From Bettongia penicillata ogilbyi (Eukaryota > Chordata > Mammalia > Diprotodontia > Potoroidae): a stretch of 64,000 bases of DNA. The translations under genes and the position numbers were made by a program. The notes under the pieces were generated by a model. The model made no database searches, was not told where the DNA came from, and saw only the letters and a list, made by a program, of their open reading frames with translations. Of the stretch, positions 22,830 through 34,285 are shown piece after piece. Where the stretch lies: contig JAJHZJ010000416.1 of NCBI GenBank assembly GCA_023548195.1, positions 496,001-560,000 on the forward strand, given 5' to 3'. How positions within the stretch are numbered: position 1 is the first letter of the stretch; the number at the start of each line of letters is the position of its first letter.

Positions 22830-23560
22830 AAGGCACTCAGTTGACAGGCATTTATTAGTCTACTATGAGCCAGGTACCGTGTTAAGTGATGGTGATACAC
22901 GGAAAGGTTAAAAAAAAAAAAGCTTCTACTCTCAGGGAGCTCACAGTCTACTGGGAGTCAGAGTATAAAAACAACTGTACAAATAAGATATAAAGAGAAC
23001 AACTTGGAGATAATCCCAATAATAATAATGATAATAGTTAACATGTTTATATCACCTACCATACACCAGGCACTTTACAAATATTCTCGTTTGATACTAA
23101 CAATAACCCTGGAGGCAGGTGCTGTTATTATCCCCATTTTACAGTTGAAGAAACTGAAGCAAACAGAGGTTACGTGATTTGCCCAAGGTCACAGAGCTGC
23201 TATGGGTTTGAGGTAGAATCTGACCACATCTCAGAGAGAAGTACTAGCATTAAGAGGAATCAGAAAAGGCTTCCTGGGGAAGGTGGGATTTCAGATGGGA
23301 TTTGAAGAAAGTTCCAGAAGGGAGGAGATGGGGGACATTCCAGGGATGGGGGAACAGCCAGTGAGAAGATGGAGTGTCATGTAGGAGAAATTTAAAGGCA
23401 GGAGGGGTCACTGGATCACAAAATGTACAGAGGGGGTGTAGGTATAAGAAGATCTGGAAAAGTGGGAGGGGGCCAAGTTAGGCAGGGCTTAGAATGCCAA
23501 ATGGGATTTTATATATGAATCAGAAGGTGACAGGCACAATGTTAAGAAGTGGACCCTTTG
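22830..23560 (-). mobile_element. L2 3' part (antisense), split by a SINE
   Basis: Left part 22830-23007: gcatttattagtctactatg, ggtaccgtgttaagtgatgg, agctcacagtctactgggag. Right part 23235-23560: gtactagcattaagaggaat, ggcttcctggggaaggtgg, aggcagggcttagaatgcca. A CORE-SINE (23008-23234) separates adjacent L2 blocks. Confidence 0.8.
23008..23234 (-). mobile_element. CORE-SINE (antisense) inside an L2
   Basis: It contains caggcactttacaaatattc, ttattatccccattttacag and gatttgcccaaggtcacaga. It lies exactly between two consecutive L2 blocks, so it is younger than the L2. Confidence 0.8.
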
Positions 23561-23561
23561 T

Positions 23562-23775
23562 TGACACTTTTAAGGTCCGCAAAGTTTTTTTTACATGTTA
23601 TCTGATTTGATACGCACAACAATTTTGTGAAACAGGTACGGTTATTGACACCCCCATTTCATAGATGAACAAACCAAGACTGAAAGAGGTTAAGTGACTT
23701 GCTCAGGGTCACACAGCTAGTAAATGCCTAAGGTAGAATTTGAACTCAGGTCTCTAAGTACAACACTTGATAAGT
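23562..23775 (-). mobile_element. CORE-SINE (antisense)
   Basis: It contains gaaagaggttaagtgacttg, ctcagggtcacacagctagt and gaatttgaactcaggtctct. Confidence 0.8.
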
Positions 23776-23802
23776 TTCTACATACTGGGGAAAGGCTGAT
23801 GG

Positions 23803-24047
23803 TTTTGTTGCTGCTGAGTTCTTACAGTTGTGTCTGACTCCCCCTGATTCCATTTGGGGTTTTCTGGGCAAAGATGCTAGAGGGATTTGTCATTTCCTTC
23901 TCCAGCTCATTTTAAAGATGAGGAAACTGAGACTGGGTTAATGACTCACCCAGGGTCACACAGCTAGTGAGTATCTGAGGCCAGATTTGATGTTGCCTTC
24001 CTGACTCCAGGACCAATGCTCTACGCACTGCACCAATCAGATGCCCA
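23803..24047 (-). mobile_element. RTE-tailed CORE-SINE
   Basis: The plus strand shows gttgtgtctgactccccctg, tccatttggggttttctggg, catttccttctccagctcat and gcaccaatcagatgcc. Confidence 0.85.
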
Positions 24048-24049
24048 AG

Positions 24050-24498
24050 TCTGGTCAGGCTGACTTTGAATACAACTCTATCCAGGGATGGAAGTAAAAC
24101 AAGTTTTCCTAAAGCAGCCTTCTCCAGGGTATTTCCCCTTTTACCAGCAATCTAGCCTTCTATCCTCCTTTGCTAATTAATGATGCCCATACATTTTCGT
24201 GGTCCTTTTCCAAATGAGAGACTTTCTGCAATCAGAGTTTTAACTAGGAATGTTTTTCCCCCCCTAGGGCAAAAACAGTTATTCATGTATTTGGAGAGAG
24301 AGGAAAATATAAAAGCAGAGGACAGAGTCCAGTGGCATAGTGCAAGGAATCCTGACATGGGGGAAGGTCCAGCTTTCATTGTGGAGGGCTGAGGGCAGAA
24401 GTGGACACCAAGTCAAACCCAAGAGGGAGACATGCCCCATGTCAGTGCCCTAGGAAAAGCCCTCCTTCACCTAGGCTTAGTGACAATTCGGTGAATAA
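24050..24498. other. No feature recognised
   Basis: Unassigned. Opposing short open frames at 24173-24392 resemble nothing known. Confidence 0.4.
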
Positions 24499-24499
24499 T

Positions 24500-24775
24500 A
24501 GCTATTGCTGCTAACAATAATAACAGCTGACAAAAGAGCTGTAAAAATTGCTAGTTTTTACAAAGCACTAGAGCAACCACTCTCTCCTTTGATCCACCCA
24601 ACAACCAGAAGAAATAGGTCATGACCATATTATTATCCAATTTAAATGATAAAAGCCTTAGGGAGTTTAGATGACTTGCCCAGGGTCGCACAACTAGTGT
24701 GGGAAGTAAGATTTTAACCCAAGTTCTTTCTGACTCCAGATTTTAACGTCTAAAACCACAGGCTACTAGGTAGAA
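24500..24775 (-). mobile_element. CORE-SINE (antisense)
   Basis: It contains gctagtttttacaaagcact, gatgacttgcccagggtcg and gttctttctgactccag. Confidence 0.75.
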
Positions 24776-25084
24776 AAGCTGAGATCTGAAAGTCTTGGGA
24801 GCCAAATCAAGGCTTATTATGTTGCAGCTGCCTCAGAACAAAGTATCCAATCTATCCCGGGCTGAGCAATGCGGAATTTTTTAAAAATGTTTTTCTACCT
24901 GCAACTCAAAATAAAAACCTCTATTTTTAACAAAGAACATCAGCGGCTCTAAAAAATTATATCTCTTGCAGGTGCTAAATTTATTTAAAACCTTTACTTG
25001 TTTAGTACAAATGAGAGATCCATTATTCTTTGTATAGTAAGGTAAAATAAATCCTGTTATTACATGATTTGTTCAATAACCACA

Positions 25085-25310
25085 ATAATTATTAATAGCT
25101 CACATCCTTTAGCATTTTTTTTAAACAAAAGTTGCCCCCTCCCTCCAACAATCCTGTGAAGGAGTTGGTTCAAGTACATTATCCTCTTTTTACAGATAAG
25201 GAAACTGAGCCTCAGATAGTTTAAGTGACTTGCCCATGGTCACAGAGTTGGAAAATGACAAAGCCATGATGCAAGCTCAGGTCTTCTAACTCCAAGCCCA
25301 GACCACTCCA
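25085..25310 (-). mobile_element. CORE-SINE (antisense)
   Basis: It contains ttatcctctttttacagata, tttaagtgacttgcccatgg, gcaagctcaggtcttctaac. Confidence 0.75.
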
Positions 25311-25514
25311 AGCCTCTCAAATGCTCATGAAATAAATACTAAATCCAACTGCATCCTCTGAAATTGATAATAAATAAAATGAATGTAAAATGCAGTAAAA
25401 TTTAGCAAATAATTAAAATTGATAATAAATGAACAAAATTGATATGAATAAATTTGATATAGTAATCATCTATCATATGGGTATGTTGGTCCTAGCTCCC
25501 TCTCTCTTATTATC

Positions 25515-25640
25515 CGGACACTTCTACATAAAATTCAGACCCAGAAGGGCCCCTAAAAATCATCTTTGTTTTACAGATGAAGAAATGGGCCAGGAAGGGA
25601 AGGTAACTTAGAGCAGAAGAGTTGGGCTTCAAACATACTC
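25515..25640 (-). mobile_element. MIR
   Basis: It contains cagacccagaagggccccta, tgttttacagatgaagaaat and gaagggaaggtaactta. Confidence 0.6.
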
Positions 25641-25644
25641 AATG

Positions 25645-25720
25645 ATGAGGGTCTTAACTAGGCTGGTGGCAATATGTGGAGAGAGAAGCGGATGCCTGAT
25701 GTGGGCATGACTCAGGTCCC
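25645..25720 (-). mobile_element. L2 fragment (antisense)
   Basis: It contains gatgagggtcttaactaggc and tggtggcaatatgtggagag. Confidence 0.5.
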
Positions 25721-25859
25721 ACAAACTGCTGCCAAGACAGCATTCTTATATTCCCTTAGTTGTGTTTCATTTTGTTGGTTCTACCCCATCATTTTCATCC
25801 CACAAGATAAATGACACAATCCTAGTCTTGTGTCGTTGTGAATGTTTAACTACAGATAT

Positions 25860-26275
25860 CTGTTCCAGCAGCTGCAAATCTACTTAAATATTATCCATTT
25901 TATCTAATTAGGATATTATTGAGCTTCTTGCTAAACTTAAAAAACATTTTATCTACAGATCTACTCCTCTAGAAGCCCTATCAAAAACAAGGACATTAAC
26001 TTGTTTTGGCATGCCTTGTTCTGGGTGAACTCCTTATGGTTTCCGGTGATTACCACTTCCTTTTCTAAGTACTCACAAACTACCTATTTAATAATCTTTT
26101 TTAGAATTCTGGCAGAGGTTACCACTCTGGAGTTTCTAGAATGTAACTTTTCCAATTAAAAAAAAATCAACATAACATTTGGTGCTTTCCAGTTTTCTGT
26201 TACTTCTTCCCATTTTCTACCACTTATTGGAACTTTTGAGATTGTATCTGTTGATTTCTTCAAGGCTCCAAAGTG
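25860..26275 (-). mobile_element. L3/CR1 LINE (antisense)
   Basis: It contains gaagccctatcaaaaacaagg, ttggcatgccttgttctggg, accacttccttttctaagta, tttaataatcttttttagaa and gtttctagaatgtaac, matching the CR1/L3 RT region read in antisense. Confidence 0.6.
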
Positions 26276-26289
26276 TAGAGAAAGGAATT

Positions 26290-26980
26290 TTCAACCTGGT
26301 TGATGGACAGCTACATTCCTGAAGTTTCCATTCATACCTCAAACTCAGCCAAGTCTGAAATTTCCATCTCAGTTCCTGACTTCCTTATTTCTGTTCGTGA
26401 CAGTAACATTCATAGCCAAAATTAAACCATCAAATAATCTTTGATTCTCCTCTTCTACATCCAATCACCATGTCCTGAAAAATCTACCTCTACATTCTCC
26501 TTCAGATCCATGACCTCCTTTCCATTCCCACATTTTCTCCTACCTAGTCCAAACCCGCATTAACATGTCAAAACTGAATTCATTACTTTCCTCCTTGCTG
26601 AGGACCCCACCAGTCTCCCATCCACTCAGGTCCTCAACTTGAAGTCATCTTCAACTCCTCATTTTCTCTCACAGTCCCATATCCAATCGGTTGCCAAGGC
26701 CTGCCATTTTTATCTTTGTAACGTCTCTCAAAGAGGCCGCCTTCTGTCCTTAGACACTGCCACCACCCTGGTGCAGGTCCTCATCACCTCAAGGATGAAC
26801 TACTACGATACTCTTGCTGCCACTAATCTCTTCCCACTGAAGTCCAACTACATTTGTACATAGGTGTTTGCATGTTGTTGTAACTTCCTTAAGAACAGGG
26901 ACTGTCTCTTACTTCTTTGTTTCCCTAGTTCTTAGCCTGACACATAGTAGGTGCTTAAAAGATGTTTATTGAAGGAAAGA
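26290..26980 (+). mobile_element. L2 LINE (sense), with 3' tail
   Basis: It contains catgtcaaaactgaattcat, ccatatccaatcggttgcca, gcaggtcctcatcacctcaa, aggatgaactactacgatac, then a 3' UTR ending gcctgacacatagtaggtgc. The middle of the element is deleted. Confidence 0.8.
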
Positions 26981-26981
26981 A

Positions 26982-27205
26982 AGCAGTGTCTATTAACCAC
27001 CTACTGCGTGCCAGCATTGTGCTAAGCATTTTACAGTTATCTCATTTGATCCGCACAGCAGCTCTGGGAGGTGGGTGCTTCTACTCTCTTCACTTTATAA
27101 TAGAGGCAACTGAAGGGGAAAGAGGTTAAGTGAGTTGTGCAGGGTCACACAACAAATAAATGGCTGAGATCACGTCTGACCTCGGGTCTTCTTGCCTGAA
27201 AGGGC
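26982..27205 (-). mobile_element. CORE-SINE (antisense)
   Basis: It contains accacctactgcgtgccagc, ctcatttgatccgcacagca, ggaaagaggttaagtgagtt and tcacgtctgacctcgggtctt. Confidence 0.8.
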
Positions 27206-27960
27206 TGGAGGCTCTCTTCGCTGGGCCCTCAAGCTCTCTCCAGGCAGGCTCACTGACTACTAGAACAATCTCCTGAACTGGGTTTTGTGATTCTAGCTGC
27301 TCATTTCAATCTGTTCTATACTCTGTGATCAGGATAATCACCTCCTCCTAAAATATAATTCTAATCATGTCAGTCCAGGCTCCATTCCTTTCCCATCACC
27401 CACATTATTGCTCTTCTTGAAAACTCACTTGAAAACTCTGTGTTGCCTACAGACTAAGGTGAAAACTCAAGTTAACCTTCACTACAGCCTTTCCAATCTA
27501 GCGCTAATAGACCTTTCCAATATTAGGTCATACTACTCCCATACTACTCCCCTGATCATTCTGGTCAACCTGGCCTGCTTTCTGGGGGTGTTCCAGGGTC
27601 ATCTTGAATTCTACCTCAGTGCATTATACAGATTAACCCCCTGCCCCTCCAAATGCATTTCTTCATTTCCATCTATTAAAAAATATTTTTCCTTCCTTAT
27701 AGTGTCTGCTATATATGGTACCACCAGCCTTTTTTGATTCTCAAAGGATCTTCTCTTTTGTCTCTATCATAATATACCTTGCATTATATTGACATAATTT
27801 GTCTTATTACTCAAATTGACTCTAAATCCTAATCCATTTTTCAAGCCTCACCACAAATTCTCCATCTAAAATCAAAGCCTTACCTGAACCCTCCTCACTG
27901 ACCTCCGTATTCTCCAAATTTCTTAATTATACTAGGAAACTCAGCATGCAATTACACACT
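27206..27960 (+). mobile_element. L2 LINE (sense), second part
   Basis: It contains gactactagaacaatctcct, aatcatgtcagtccaggctc, aactctgtgttgcctacaga, ccttcactacagcctttcca and cttcaagcctcaccac-type 3' blocks. It may be a separate copy from 26290 or the rest of the same one. Confidence 0.65.
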
Positions 27961-28334
27961 CAAACATTGTTCACAATTGTTTTATGTGCCATTAAGCATG
28001 TCTTCTCCTGGAGTGCAGGAATCCTATTTAATCCATGTCAAACTCCACAGTTTTTGCCTTCAAAAGTCCAGGGTCACCTGCTGCTCCAAGACAAAAAGTG
28101 TGATAAGAGTTCCAGGATCACAGGATCCAGGATCCAGTAGCCTCTAACTCCTTTTAGAAAGCTGCAGTGACCCTATCAAATCATCTTGTCTACAAACCTA
28201 TGAAACATTCCATACTTTTTTTTGAGTTTTTAGTACACTCTTTCTCCTCAAATTATCTTACTGGTATGTATTATCTTACTGATCTGTGCAAGTGTAGTAA
28301 AGTACTATTAGAACCTAGCTTGAGGACACCAACA

Positions 28335-28425
28335 GTTCCCTGTTTTGTATTTGTTTCCAAGAGATTATTTTAGAGTATTGCTCAAGGTAGATACTTAATA
28401 AAACCTTGTTGAACTTAATGGAACA
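28335..28425 (+). mobile_element. L2 3' tail
   Basis: It contains tagatacttaataaaacctt and gttgaac at the end. Confidence 0.5.
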
Positions 28426-28429
28426 AGCC

Positions 28430-28570
28430 AACTCATCTCACCAATTCTAAAACTGAAGCTCCCAGTGGAAAAAGACCACACCTACATACACGGCTCATAA
28501 GTGGTACAGCCAGAATTTGAACCTGCTTTTTAACTCCGGTAGTCTTTCTGCTATACCATACCGGCTTTCT
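28430..28570 (-). mobile_element. MIR / CORE-SINE
   Basis: It contains gtggtacagccagaatttga, acctgctttttaactccggt. Confidence 0.55.
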
Positions 28571-28984
28571 AGAAAGGAATCCAAACAAGTTACTGCTTTC
28601 CCAATCTGCAATGCTGATGTAAAATCCAGCTGTAATGGTCAATGACGATGTGGCCACACATACCTCATACCCTGAAATCACGCTAGCCATGTGACAGGCC
28701 CCATTTGCTGGGCAAGCCTGCCAAGGTTAAGGGTGCATATCATTTCACTCCTAAGGGGACAGGAAGGTTTGCTCAAGATGTTGTTGGCTGAAGGTCAAAG
28801 CTCATAATGAGGTAATTAAAAACAGAGGCAGAGAATCTGAGGCCAAAGCCACATCCTCCCAGTAGGTAGGGAATTCAAAGAGGAAAATCCTTTAACAAAC
28901 ACTTCATCAGAACAATATTTCCTGATACATTTACAAGGCCAAGGATATTAAGACTGGCTACCACCTCAGGACTTTTCAATACAA
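28571..28984. other. No feature recognised
   Basis: Unassigned. Confidence 0.4.
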
Positions 28985-29158
28985 ATTAAAGCTGAATGGG
29001 ATTTAGAGGTAGAAGGGATCTTAAAGCTCATATAGTCCAACACACTCATTTTCCTGATTGCAAGATTCAGTTCCAGAGTGGTAATAAGTGGCAGGGCCAC
29101 AGTGCAAATCCAGGGCCTTGAACTGTAAACCCAATGTTTTTGCTACTGCAACAAGATT
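28985..29158 (-). mobile_element. MIR
   Basis: It contains tagaggtagaagggatctta, ctcatatagtccaacacact and ataagtggcagggccacag. Confidence 0.65.
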
Positions 29159-29289
29159 GCCTCTAACTCCAACATTTTAACAGTTTTTGTGTTGTTGTAC
29201 CTTTGGCTGTCTAGTAAGGAAAGTCTTCTTGGAATAACGTTTTTAAATGCATAAAATACAAAGGATTACAAAATAAACTAAATTATACT

Positions 29290-29360
29290 GAAATATAGTT
29301 ATATATGTATGTATATATATATACACACACACACATATAGAGAGAGAGAGAGAGACAGCT
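29290..29360. repeat. (TA)n-(CA)n-(GA)n compound microsatellite
   Basis: Consecutive TA, CA and GA runs inside an AT-rich gap (29159-29629) with no other feature seen. Confidence 0.9.
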
Positions 29361-29629
29361 AGCTATTCACATATCCATGTATACAGATATAAGGATGGAC
29401 AAATATAGCATATTTATAGACACAGACTATAAAAAACAAGTTCACAGAACTTGTTTAAGAACACTTGCCCTAACTGAAGTTTAAGAGTTTTGGGTTTCTC
29501 ACCTGTTTAAATTTCATAGATCATCTGGCAAAAGAAAACAAAATCATTTTTGTATCTGACACAAACAAAAAGTAGCCTCAATAGGGAAAAGAGTTTTTTA
29601 CTAAAAATAAATAAATCTGCAAACAGGAG

Positions 29630-29800
29630 TTAACACAGCTAAAATAATAACACTTTTCTATAGCACTTTATGGTTTCCAAAGCATATGAGAAAGTAGAGA
29701 TAAGAATCATCTCAATTCAGAGATAAGAAAACTGAGGATGAGGCATCCCTTTCTCAGGACCCCACAGTTTGGAGTTAGTAACTGAACAACAGACGAAGGC
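29630..29800 (-). mobile_element. CORE-SINE (antisense)
   Basis: It contains cactttatggtttccaaagc, cagagataagaaaactgagg and gtttggagttagtaactga. Confidence 0.6.
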
Positions 29801-30137
29801 AGGCAGCTGAGTCAGGAGACAAAGTTCTTTGGGGGTGAGAAAGTGTAACAGTATTCCCAGGACTTCCTAAGTGTTAAAAGTTGGTAAATTATTTTTTTCT
29901 ATTTAGGGCCCTGACTCAAAAAGAATAAATAAAATAAAACCAATTGAAAGCCGTATCCAAGTAAAAGACAACTTCATTTTTCTTGAAGAAATAAAAAATA
30001 TTCAATGCATCTGCCCTTTAAATTAAAAAGTAGAAAACATTTTTATTAAATAAACCCAATAACTACTTTTTTAAAAATAGTAATACATTTCACTTTCATG
30101 GCCAATGACAGACTGAACCTTTAGGAACAAAGAAAAG

Positions 30138-30325
30138 TGAACAAAGGATTCAGGGCTAGAAGGAACCTTGAAAATCATCTAGCCAAACCTTTATTTTACA
30201 AATAGGGAAACTGAGGCTCCTAGAAGTTAAATAATTTGCTCATGGTTCCCAGGGAGTAAAGTGGTAGATATGGAATTTGAGTCTGTCCTTTAAGGTCAAA
30301 ACCAATGCTTGCTCTTCTTTCCCTT
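30138..30325 (-). mobile_element. MIR
   Basis: It contains ggctagaaggaaccttgaaa, gggaaactgaggctcctaga and taaataatttgctcatggtt. Confidence 0.7.
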
Positions 30326-30899
30326 GCCTCTTGACATGTCATTTCTTCTATAACAGAACACAAACTCTATCAGAGCAGACTTTCCAGTTATGTCTGCGTA
30401 CCAATTCCCTCTCCTGGCCCAGTGCTGTAGAAGCCATTAAAAAAAAAAAAAAGATATAACCAGCCTTGGAGAGAATGACTGGGGATGAGATGAGGTTTTC
30501 ATGGCTCCAAGAAGGTGGAAAGAGCTGGAAAGGAAGAGGTCTAGAATGGTAGGGAAGAAATGACCTTTCCTCCTAATTCTGAGGTTCTCTGATAGTAGGC
30601 AGGAGAAACCCGACCAGGGGTGTGCTGGAGCCAGATCAAATTGGCTCCTGACGGTTGTTAAACGTTCAGTAGAAGTGTTTATGCCTCGGAAGTACTACAG
30701 ATCCAGGAGTGAATCCTTGTTTTTATTGTCCAGACATAAAGGTGATGATGGAGAAATATCAGTAATTCAGAGTCAACTTAAAAGTCTGTCCTGTACACAG
30801 TCTTCTCTTCAGAGAACCAGTTATTAAATATTTACCCACATGCATCAACTCTGCCACACTGGAGACATCCTCTCTGCTATTTTCTGCAGTCGTTTATAA
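30326..30899. other. No feature recognised
   Basis: Unassigned, with an A-run at 30439-30451. Confidence 0.4.
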
Positions 30900-31195
30900 A
30901 TGCAGGTGACTGGAGCTACAACGGACCTTGGAGATTATCTCCTCTAGGGGCAGACAGCAAACCAAGCAAATGAATGCAAACCCTTCTAAACATTTGGAAT
31001 AATGAGGTGCAGAGCTGTGAATAAGGTGAAATGACATGGCTTGGGGAGGGCGGAGTGGAATGCTGATACACAGGGCATGCTATCCCCAGGACCCAGGGTC
31101 CACAGTTCCTTAGGTCCCCTTATTTTATGGATGAGGTTAAGAAACTTTCCAAAAGTCACAGAAATAAGTGATGATCTAATGCCAAGGATTGTACC
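30900..31195 (-). mobile_element. MIR fragments
   Basis: 30900-30960 (gactggagctacaacggacc) and 31105-31195 (ttattttatggatgaggtta, aaactttccaaaagtcacag) read as antisense MIR. The middle is diverged. Confidence 0.45.
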
Positions 31196-31209
31196 TCAGC
31201 CTTTAGGTT

Positions 31210-31298
31210 TGTTTTCTCCCAAGCAGCAAATGTGCTCCTTGAATGCAAAGACATATATTCTAGTCTGCACTCCCAGCACTCAATTAATAAAGAAATCC
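31210..31298 (+). mobile_element. L2 3' tail
   Basis: It contains tgctccttgaatgcaaagac, ctgcactcccagcactcaat. Confidence 0.5.
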
Positions 31299-31302
31299 CC
31301 TA

Positions 31303-31550
31303 GGCAGGGGTGGTGGCCCATGCCTGTCTCTGCCACCACAGAGACAGAGGCTGGCAAACCAACTATGCCAACTGAGTGTCTGTCCTAAATCTGGCTTCAA
31401 TATGGCAAACCTCAGCCCCTCCCTCTCAGTGGGGTGAGGGTCAGATTACCTACAGAGGGATGAACTGGCCAGGGCAAGAATCCAAGTGGGTCAAAGATTC
31501 TCTAAGGAGATCAATACTGGAATGAGGGGTGTGAGTCACCAGCCTCTGCC
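31303..31550 (+). pseudogene. 7SL (SRP) RNA pseudogene
   Basis: It starts ggcaggggtggtggcccatg with cctgt and agaggctgg, matching the 5' Alu domain of 7SL RNA. It continues into S-domain sequence absent from SINEs: ctatgccaactgagtgtctg, ttcaatatggcaaacctc, attacctacagagggatgaa and gtgggtcaaag, and ends gtgagtcaccagcctc, near the returning 3' Alu-domain strand. The length is about 248 bp against about 300 for the RNA, with many substitutions and small deletions, so it should not be functional. No poly(A) tail or clean target duplication was seen. The S domain shows it derives from 7SL RNA itself and is not an Alu- or B1-type SINE. Confidence 0.8.
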
Positions 31551-31837
31551 TTTAAAATACACAAATGATAGAATAATCAGTAGACTCACTTCACTTCAAG
31601 GATTGGACCGATATGCCATGAAAGGTTCCGGAGGGTCCTCTTTCCAGGAACTACACACATGGCTACACCCATGAAGTAGAAGAATGGCCTTCAAGAGAAG
31701 GCAAGCAATATTGCATTGACCTATAGTAGTCTATTAACTTCCATAATCTGAGCAAAATATTAGAGCTATGTCAGTACAGATGAAGGGGATATAAGAGCTC
31801 TTTGGCAATAACTGAGAATAAGGTTGAAAAGCCTTTT

Positions 31838-31968
31838 TATAATCAATTACGCTGACTTCAATTTGGAGTTACGGAACCTGGGTTCAAATTTTGTCTTTGC
31901 TGCTATCTTGGTGATCCTGGGCATCAAGGAAGGATTCTTGGAGGAGTGGGGAGAGGGAGGAGAACTAT
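31838..31968 (+). repeat. 130-bp duplicated block, copy 1
   Basis: It shares acttcaatttggagttacgg, acctgggttcaaattttgtc, cctgggcatcaa and ttggaggagtggggagaggg with 33429-33560, in the same orientation. The first part resembles a MIR/CORE head. Confidence 0.75.
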
Positions 31969-32060
31969 GTCCTAGAGTGAAAAGAGTGACTGACGCAGTC
32001 AAGGGCTGCAGAAGTCAAAGAGGATGACAAAGGGACTTTAGATTTAACGTTTAAAAGAAC
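31969..32060 (-). mobile_element. L2 fragment (antisense)
   Basis: It contains gtcaagggctgcagaagtca and aagaggatgac, from the upstream ORF part of L2. Confidence 0.5.
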
Positions 32061-32399
32061 TGAGGACTTCCAACTATTAATTCCACTAAACTACCCCAGA
32101 ACATACTAATAGAACCATCATGAAGGCTGGTTTTCTGAATCTATTCAGGTGACATAATATAGAGTACAGAAAATCTTTTCCTTGACCCTCAGCTATACCT
32201 CATCCATCTGACTGACTAGCCTGAAAATTTCAATGGCTGTACCAAATGCTAGACAGAAGCTATCTGGCCTGATCCTATTAGCACTTGGTATACATTAAAT
32301 CTAGGGATCCTTTGGGCCTTCGGGGGATGGAGAGATAGATCGGTTTTAACAGCATTCTTAGAATTCTAACATTTCTCAACCTGGAGGTTTTCATGGTCT

Positions 32400-33420
32400 C
32401 AAGGGAATTTAATTTGCTAAGAATTTATTAAGGACCAACTAAGTACCAAACATAAAGAGAAGGAAGGCAAAAGAGTTGTATCACTGTGGAGCCACACTGT
32501 TATCTGGGCTTTAAGAACTCTGAAGTGGAAGGCGACAGAGATTTTGTATACACTGAGTAGAGGTGAGGCCAGGCATTCTAATACAATCCAGCCAATATCT
32601 ATTAAAGTTCTATTCTGAAGGGCTGCTAGGTGGTACAGTGGGTACAGGACAAGGCCTGGAATCAGGAGGACCTGAGTTCAAATCTGACTTCAGACCCTTA
32701 CTAGTTTTGTGTGACCCCTGGGCAAGTCATTTAGCCCTGCATACCTCCCCACTCCCCAAAAAGGTTCTATTATGTACACTGTTCTAGACTCCTTAGGGAT
32801 ACAAAGACAGAAAGTGAACAGCACCTACATTACATTCTTTAGAGCAAAAGCAGTAAGTTTTTATCTACTAAACATATAAAACTTAAGAAACACAGAAAAC
32901 AGGAACATATCAAAATGCTTTTGGGAGAAGGCACTAAGGGAATGAGGATCAACTTGCCTTAGGAAATGAAACCTGAGCTGAGCTAAGGATCCTGTGTTGG
33001 AGGTGAAGGGAGAGCTCCGACCTTCCAGGAATGGAAGGGAACCTTGCAAAGCTCTCGAGGTGGCTGGAAATGGAAGGTTCTAGGATAGGAATCAGCAAGG
33101 GGCCAGGCTGACAGAGCTAGAGGGTAAATGAAGGACAGTCATGTGCTTATTTGCACATAACTGAAAAAGCTGGCTGAGCTAATAAAGCATGAATGACTAA
33201 AAATCAAACAGAGGAATCTGTACTTGATCCTAAAGGTAAGAGGAAGTCTGCTAAAGTTACTTGACATGGAAGCCACACGGTCAGATCTGTGCTTTAAGAA
33301 TATAATGTGACAGATGTGTGAAGGATGGATCAGAGAGGGAGAGGCTAGAAGGGGGTGGGGAGGGGATAGCAATTAGGAGGCTATTGAAATAGTATGGGAA
33401 AACAGCTTTGCATCTTTCCT
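32400..33420 (-). mobile_element. L2 LINE (antisense), split by a SINE
   Basis: It contains atttattaaggaccaactaa, ctgttctagactccttaggg, gagaaggcactaagggaatg, tgtacttgatcctaaaggta, acggtcagatctgtgcttta and aattaggaggctattgaaat. One SINE interrupts it at 32617-32760. Confidence 0.75.
32617..32760 (+). mobile_element. CORE-SINE (sense), truncated, inside an L2
   Basis: Head gctgctaggtggtacagtgg, then gagttcaaatctgacttcag and ctgggcaagtcatttagccc. It stops after the CORE. The flanks aaagttctatt and aaggttctatt form a target duplication of about 11 bp. Confidence 0.8.
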
Positions 33421-33428
33421 AGAGAAAA

Positions 33429-33560
33429 ATTATACTCAATTACACCACCTTCAATTTGGAGTTATAGAACCTGGGTTCAAATTTTGGCTTTGCTACCTAT
33501 CTCGGAGGTCCTGGGCATCAAGTGAGTTTCTTGGAGGAGTGGGGAGAGGGAGGGAACAAG
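33429..33560 (+). repeat. 130-bp duplicated block, copy 2
   Basis: Partner of 31838-31968: ccttcaatttggagttatag, acctgggttcaaattttggc, ttggaggagtggggagaggg. Confidence 0.75.
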
Positions 33561-33690
33561 CTTCATTAAGTTGACTCAGGAAGGTTAAGTAATTTGCCCA
33601 AGGTAGAAATGGCAAAGCCACAAACTGAAGGGGGTTCCACATCCATCACTCTATCCCTTCTGCACTACATTCACCTATGGTTGCTCCACT
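33561..33690 (-). mobile_element. MIR fragment
   Basis: It contains ggttaagtaatttgcccaag and tcactctatcccttctgca. Confidence 0.6.
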
Positions 33691-34074
33691 TTGGTTTGGG
33701 AATAGCTGAAAAGAACACGTAAGGCTCAAGCGGAAGCCTTAGCTTTAAGTTTTAACAGACAAGCCAAGGTCAGAGCCAGGAGTTACTGTACACAAGGAGG
33801 TACTGTACACATGGCTGGGTAGCCTCAAAGTGCACACGCCATGGGGAGGGCATAATGCAACAAAGGACACTTTTAAAAGTGACTTTTTAAAAGTGCCTAA
33901 TTTCAATTCAAACCCTTGGACTTGGGAGCACAGCTGTGAAAGAAAGCCTCCTTTCACAAGTGAGCTGGGCTGTGGTCGAAGGGCATCCCTTTGGGCAGAC
34001 TGCCGACTACGGTGGCTTGTTCACAAGGATCGTAGAATCAGACTATTAATTGTAGGGAGGGATCTTGGAACAAA

Positions 34075-34285
34075 GAATAATAATAACTATATATAATTAT
34101 TTAATTATTTTATAAAATAAAGGCTAAAAACACTTTCTTTGCAACAAACTGATGAAGTAAAAGCCCAGGCATTATTAACCCCATTTTAGAGAAAAGGAAA
34201 TGAGCTCTGAATGGTTAACTTATTTGCCCAGGGCCACATAACTAGAGGCTCCTGCAGGATTCAAAGCTAGGTCTTCTAGATAATA
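34075..34285 (-). mobile_element. CORE-SINE (antisense)
   Basis: It contains ttattaaccccattttagag, aacttatttgcccagggcca, aaagctaggtcttctag. Confidence 0.7.
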
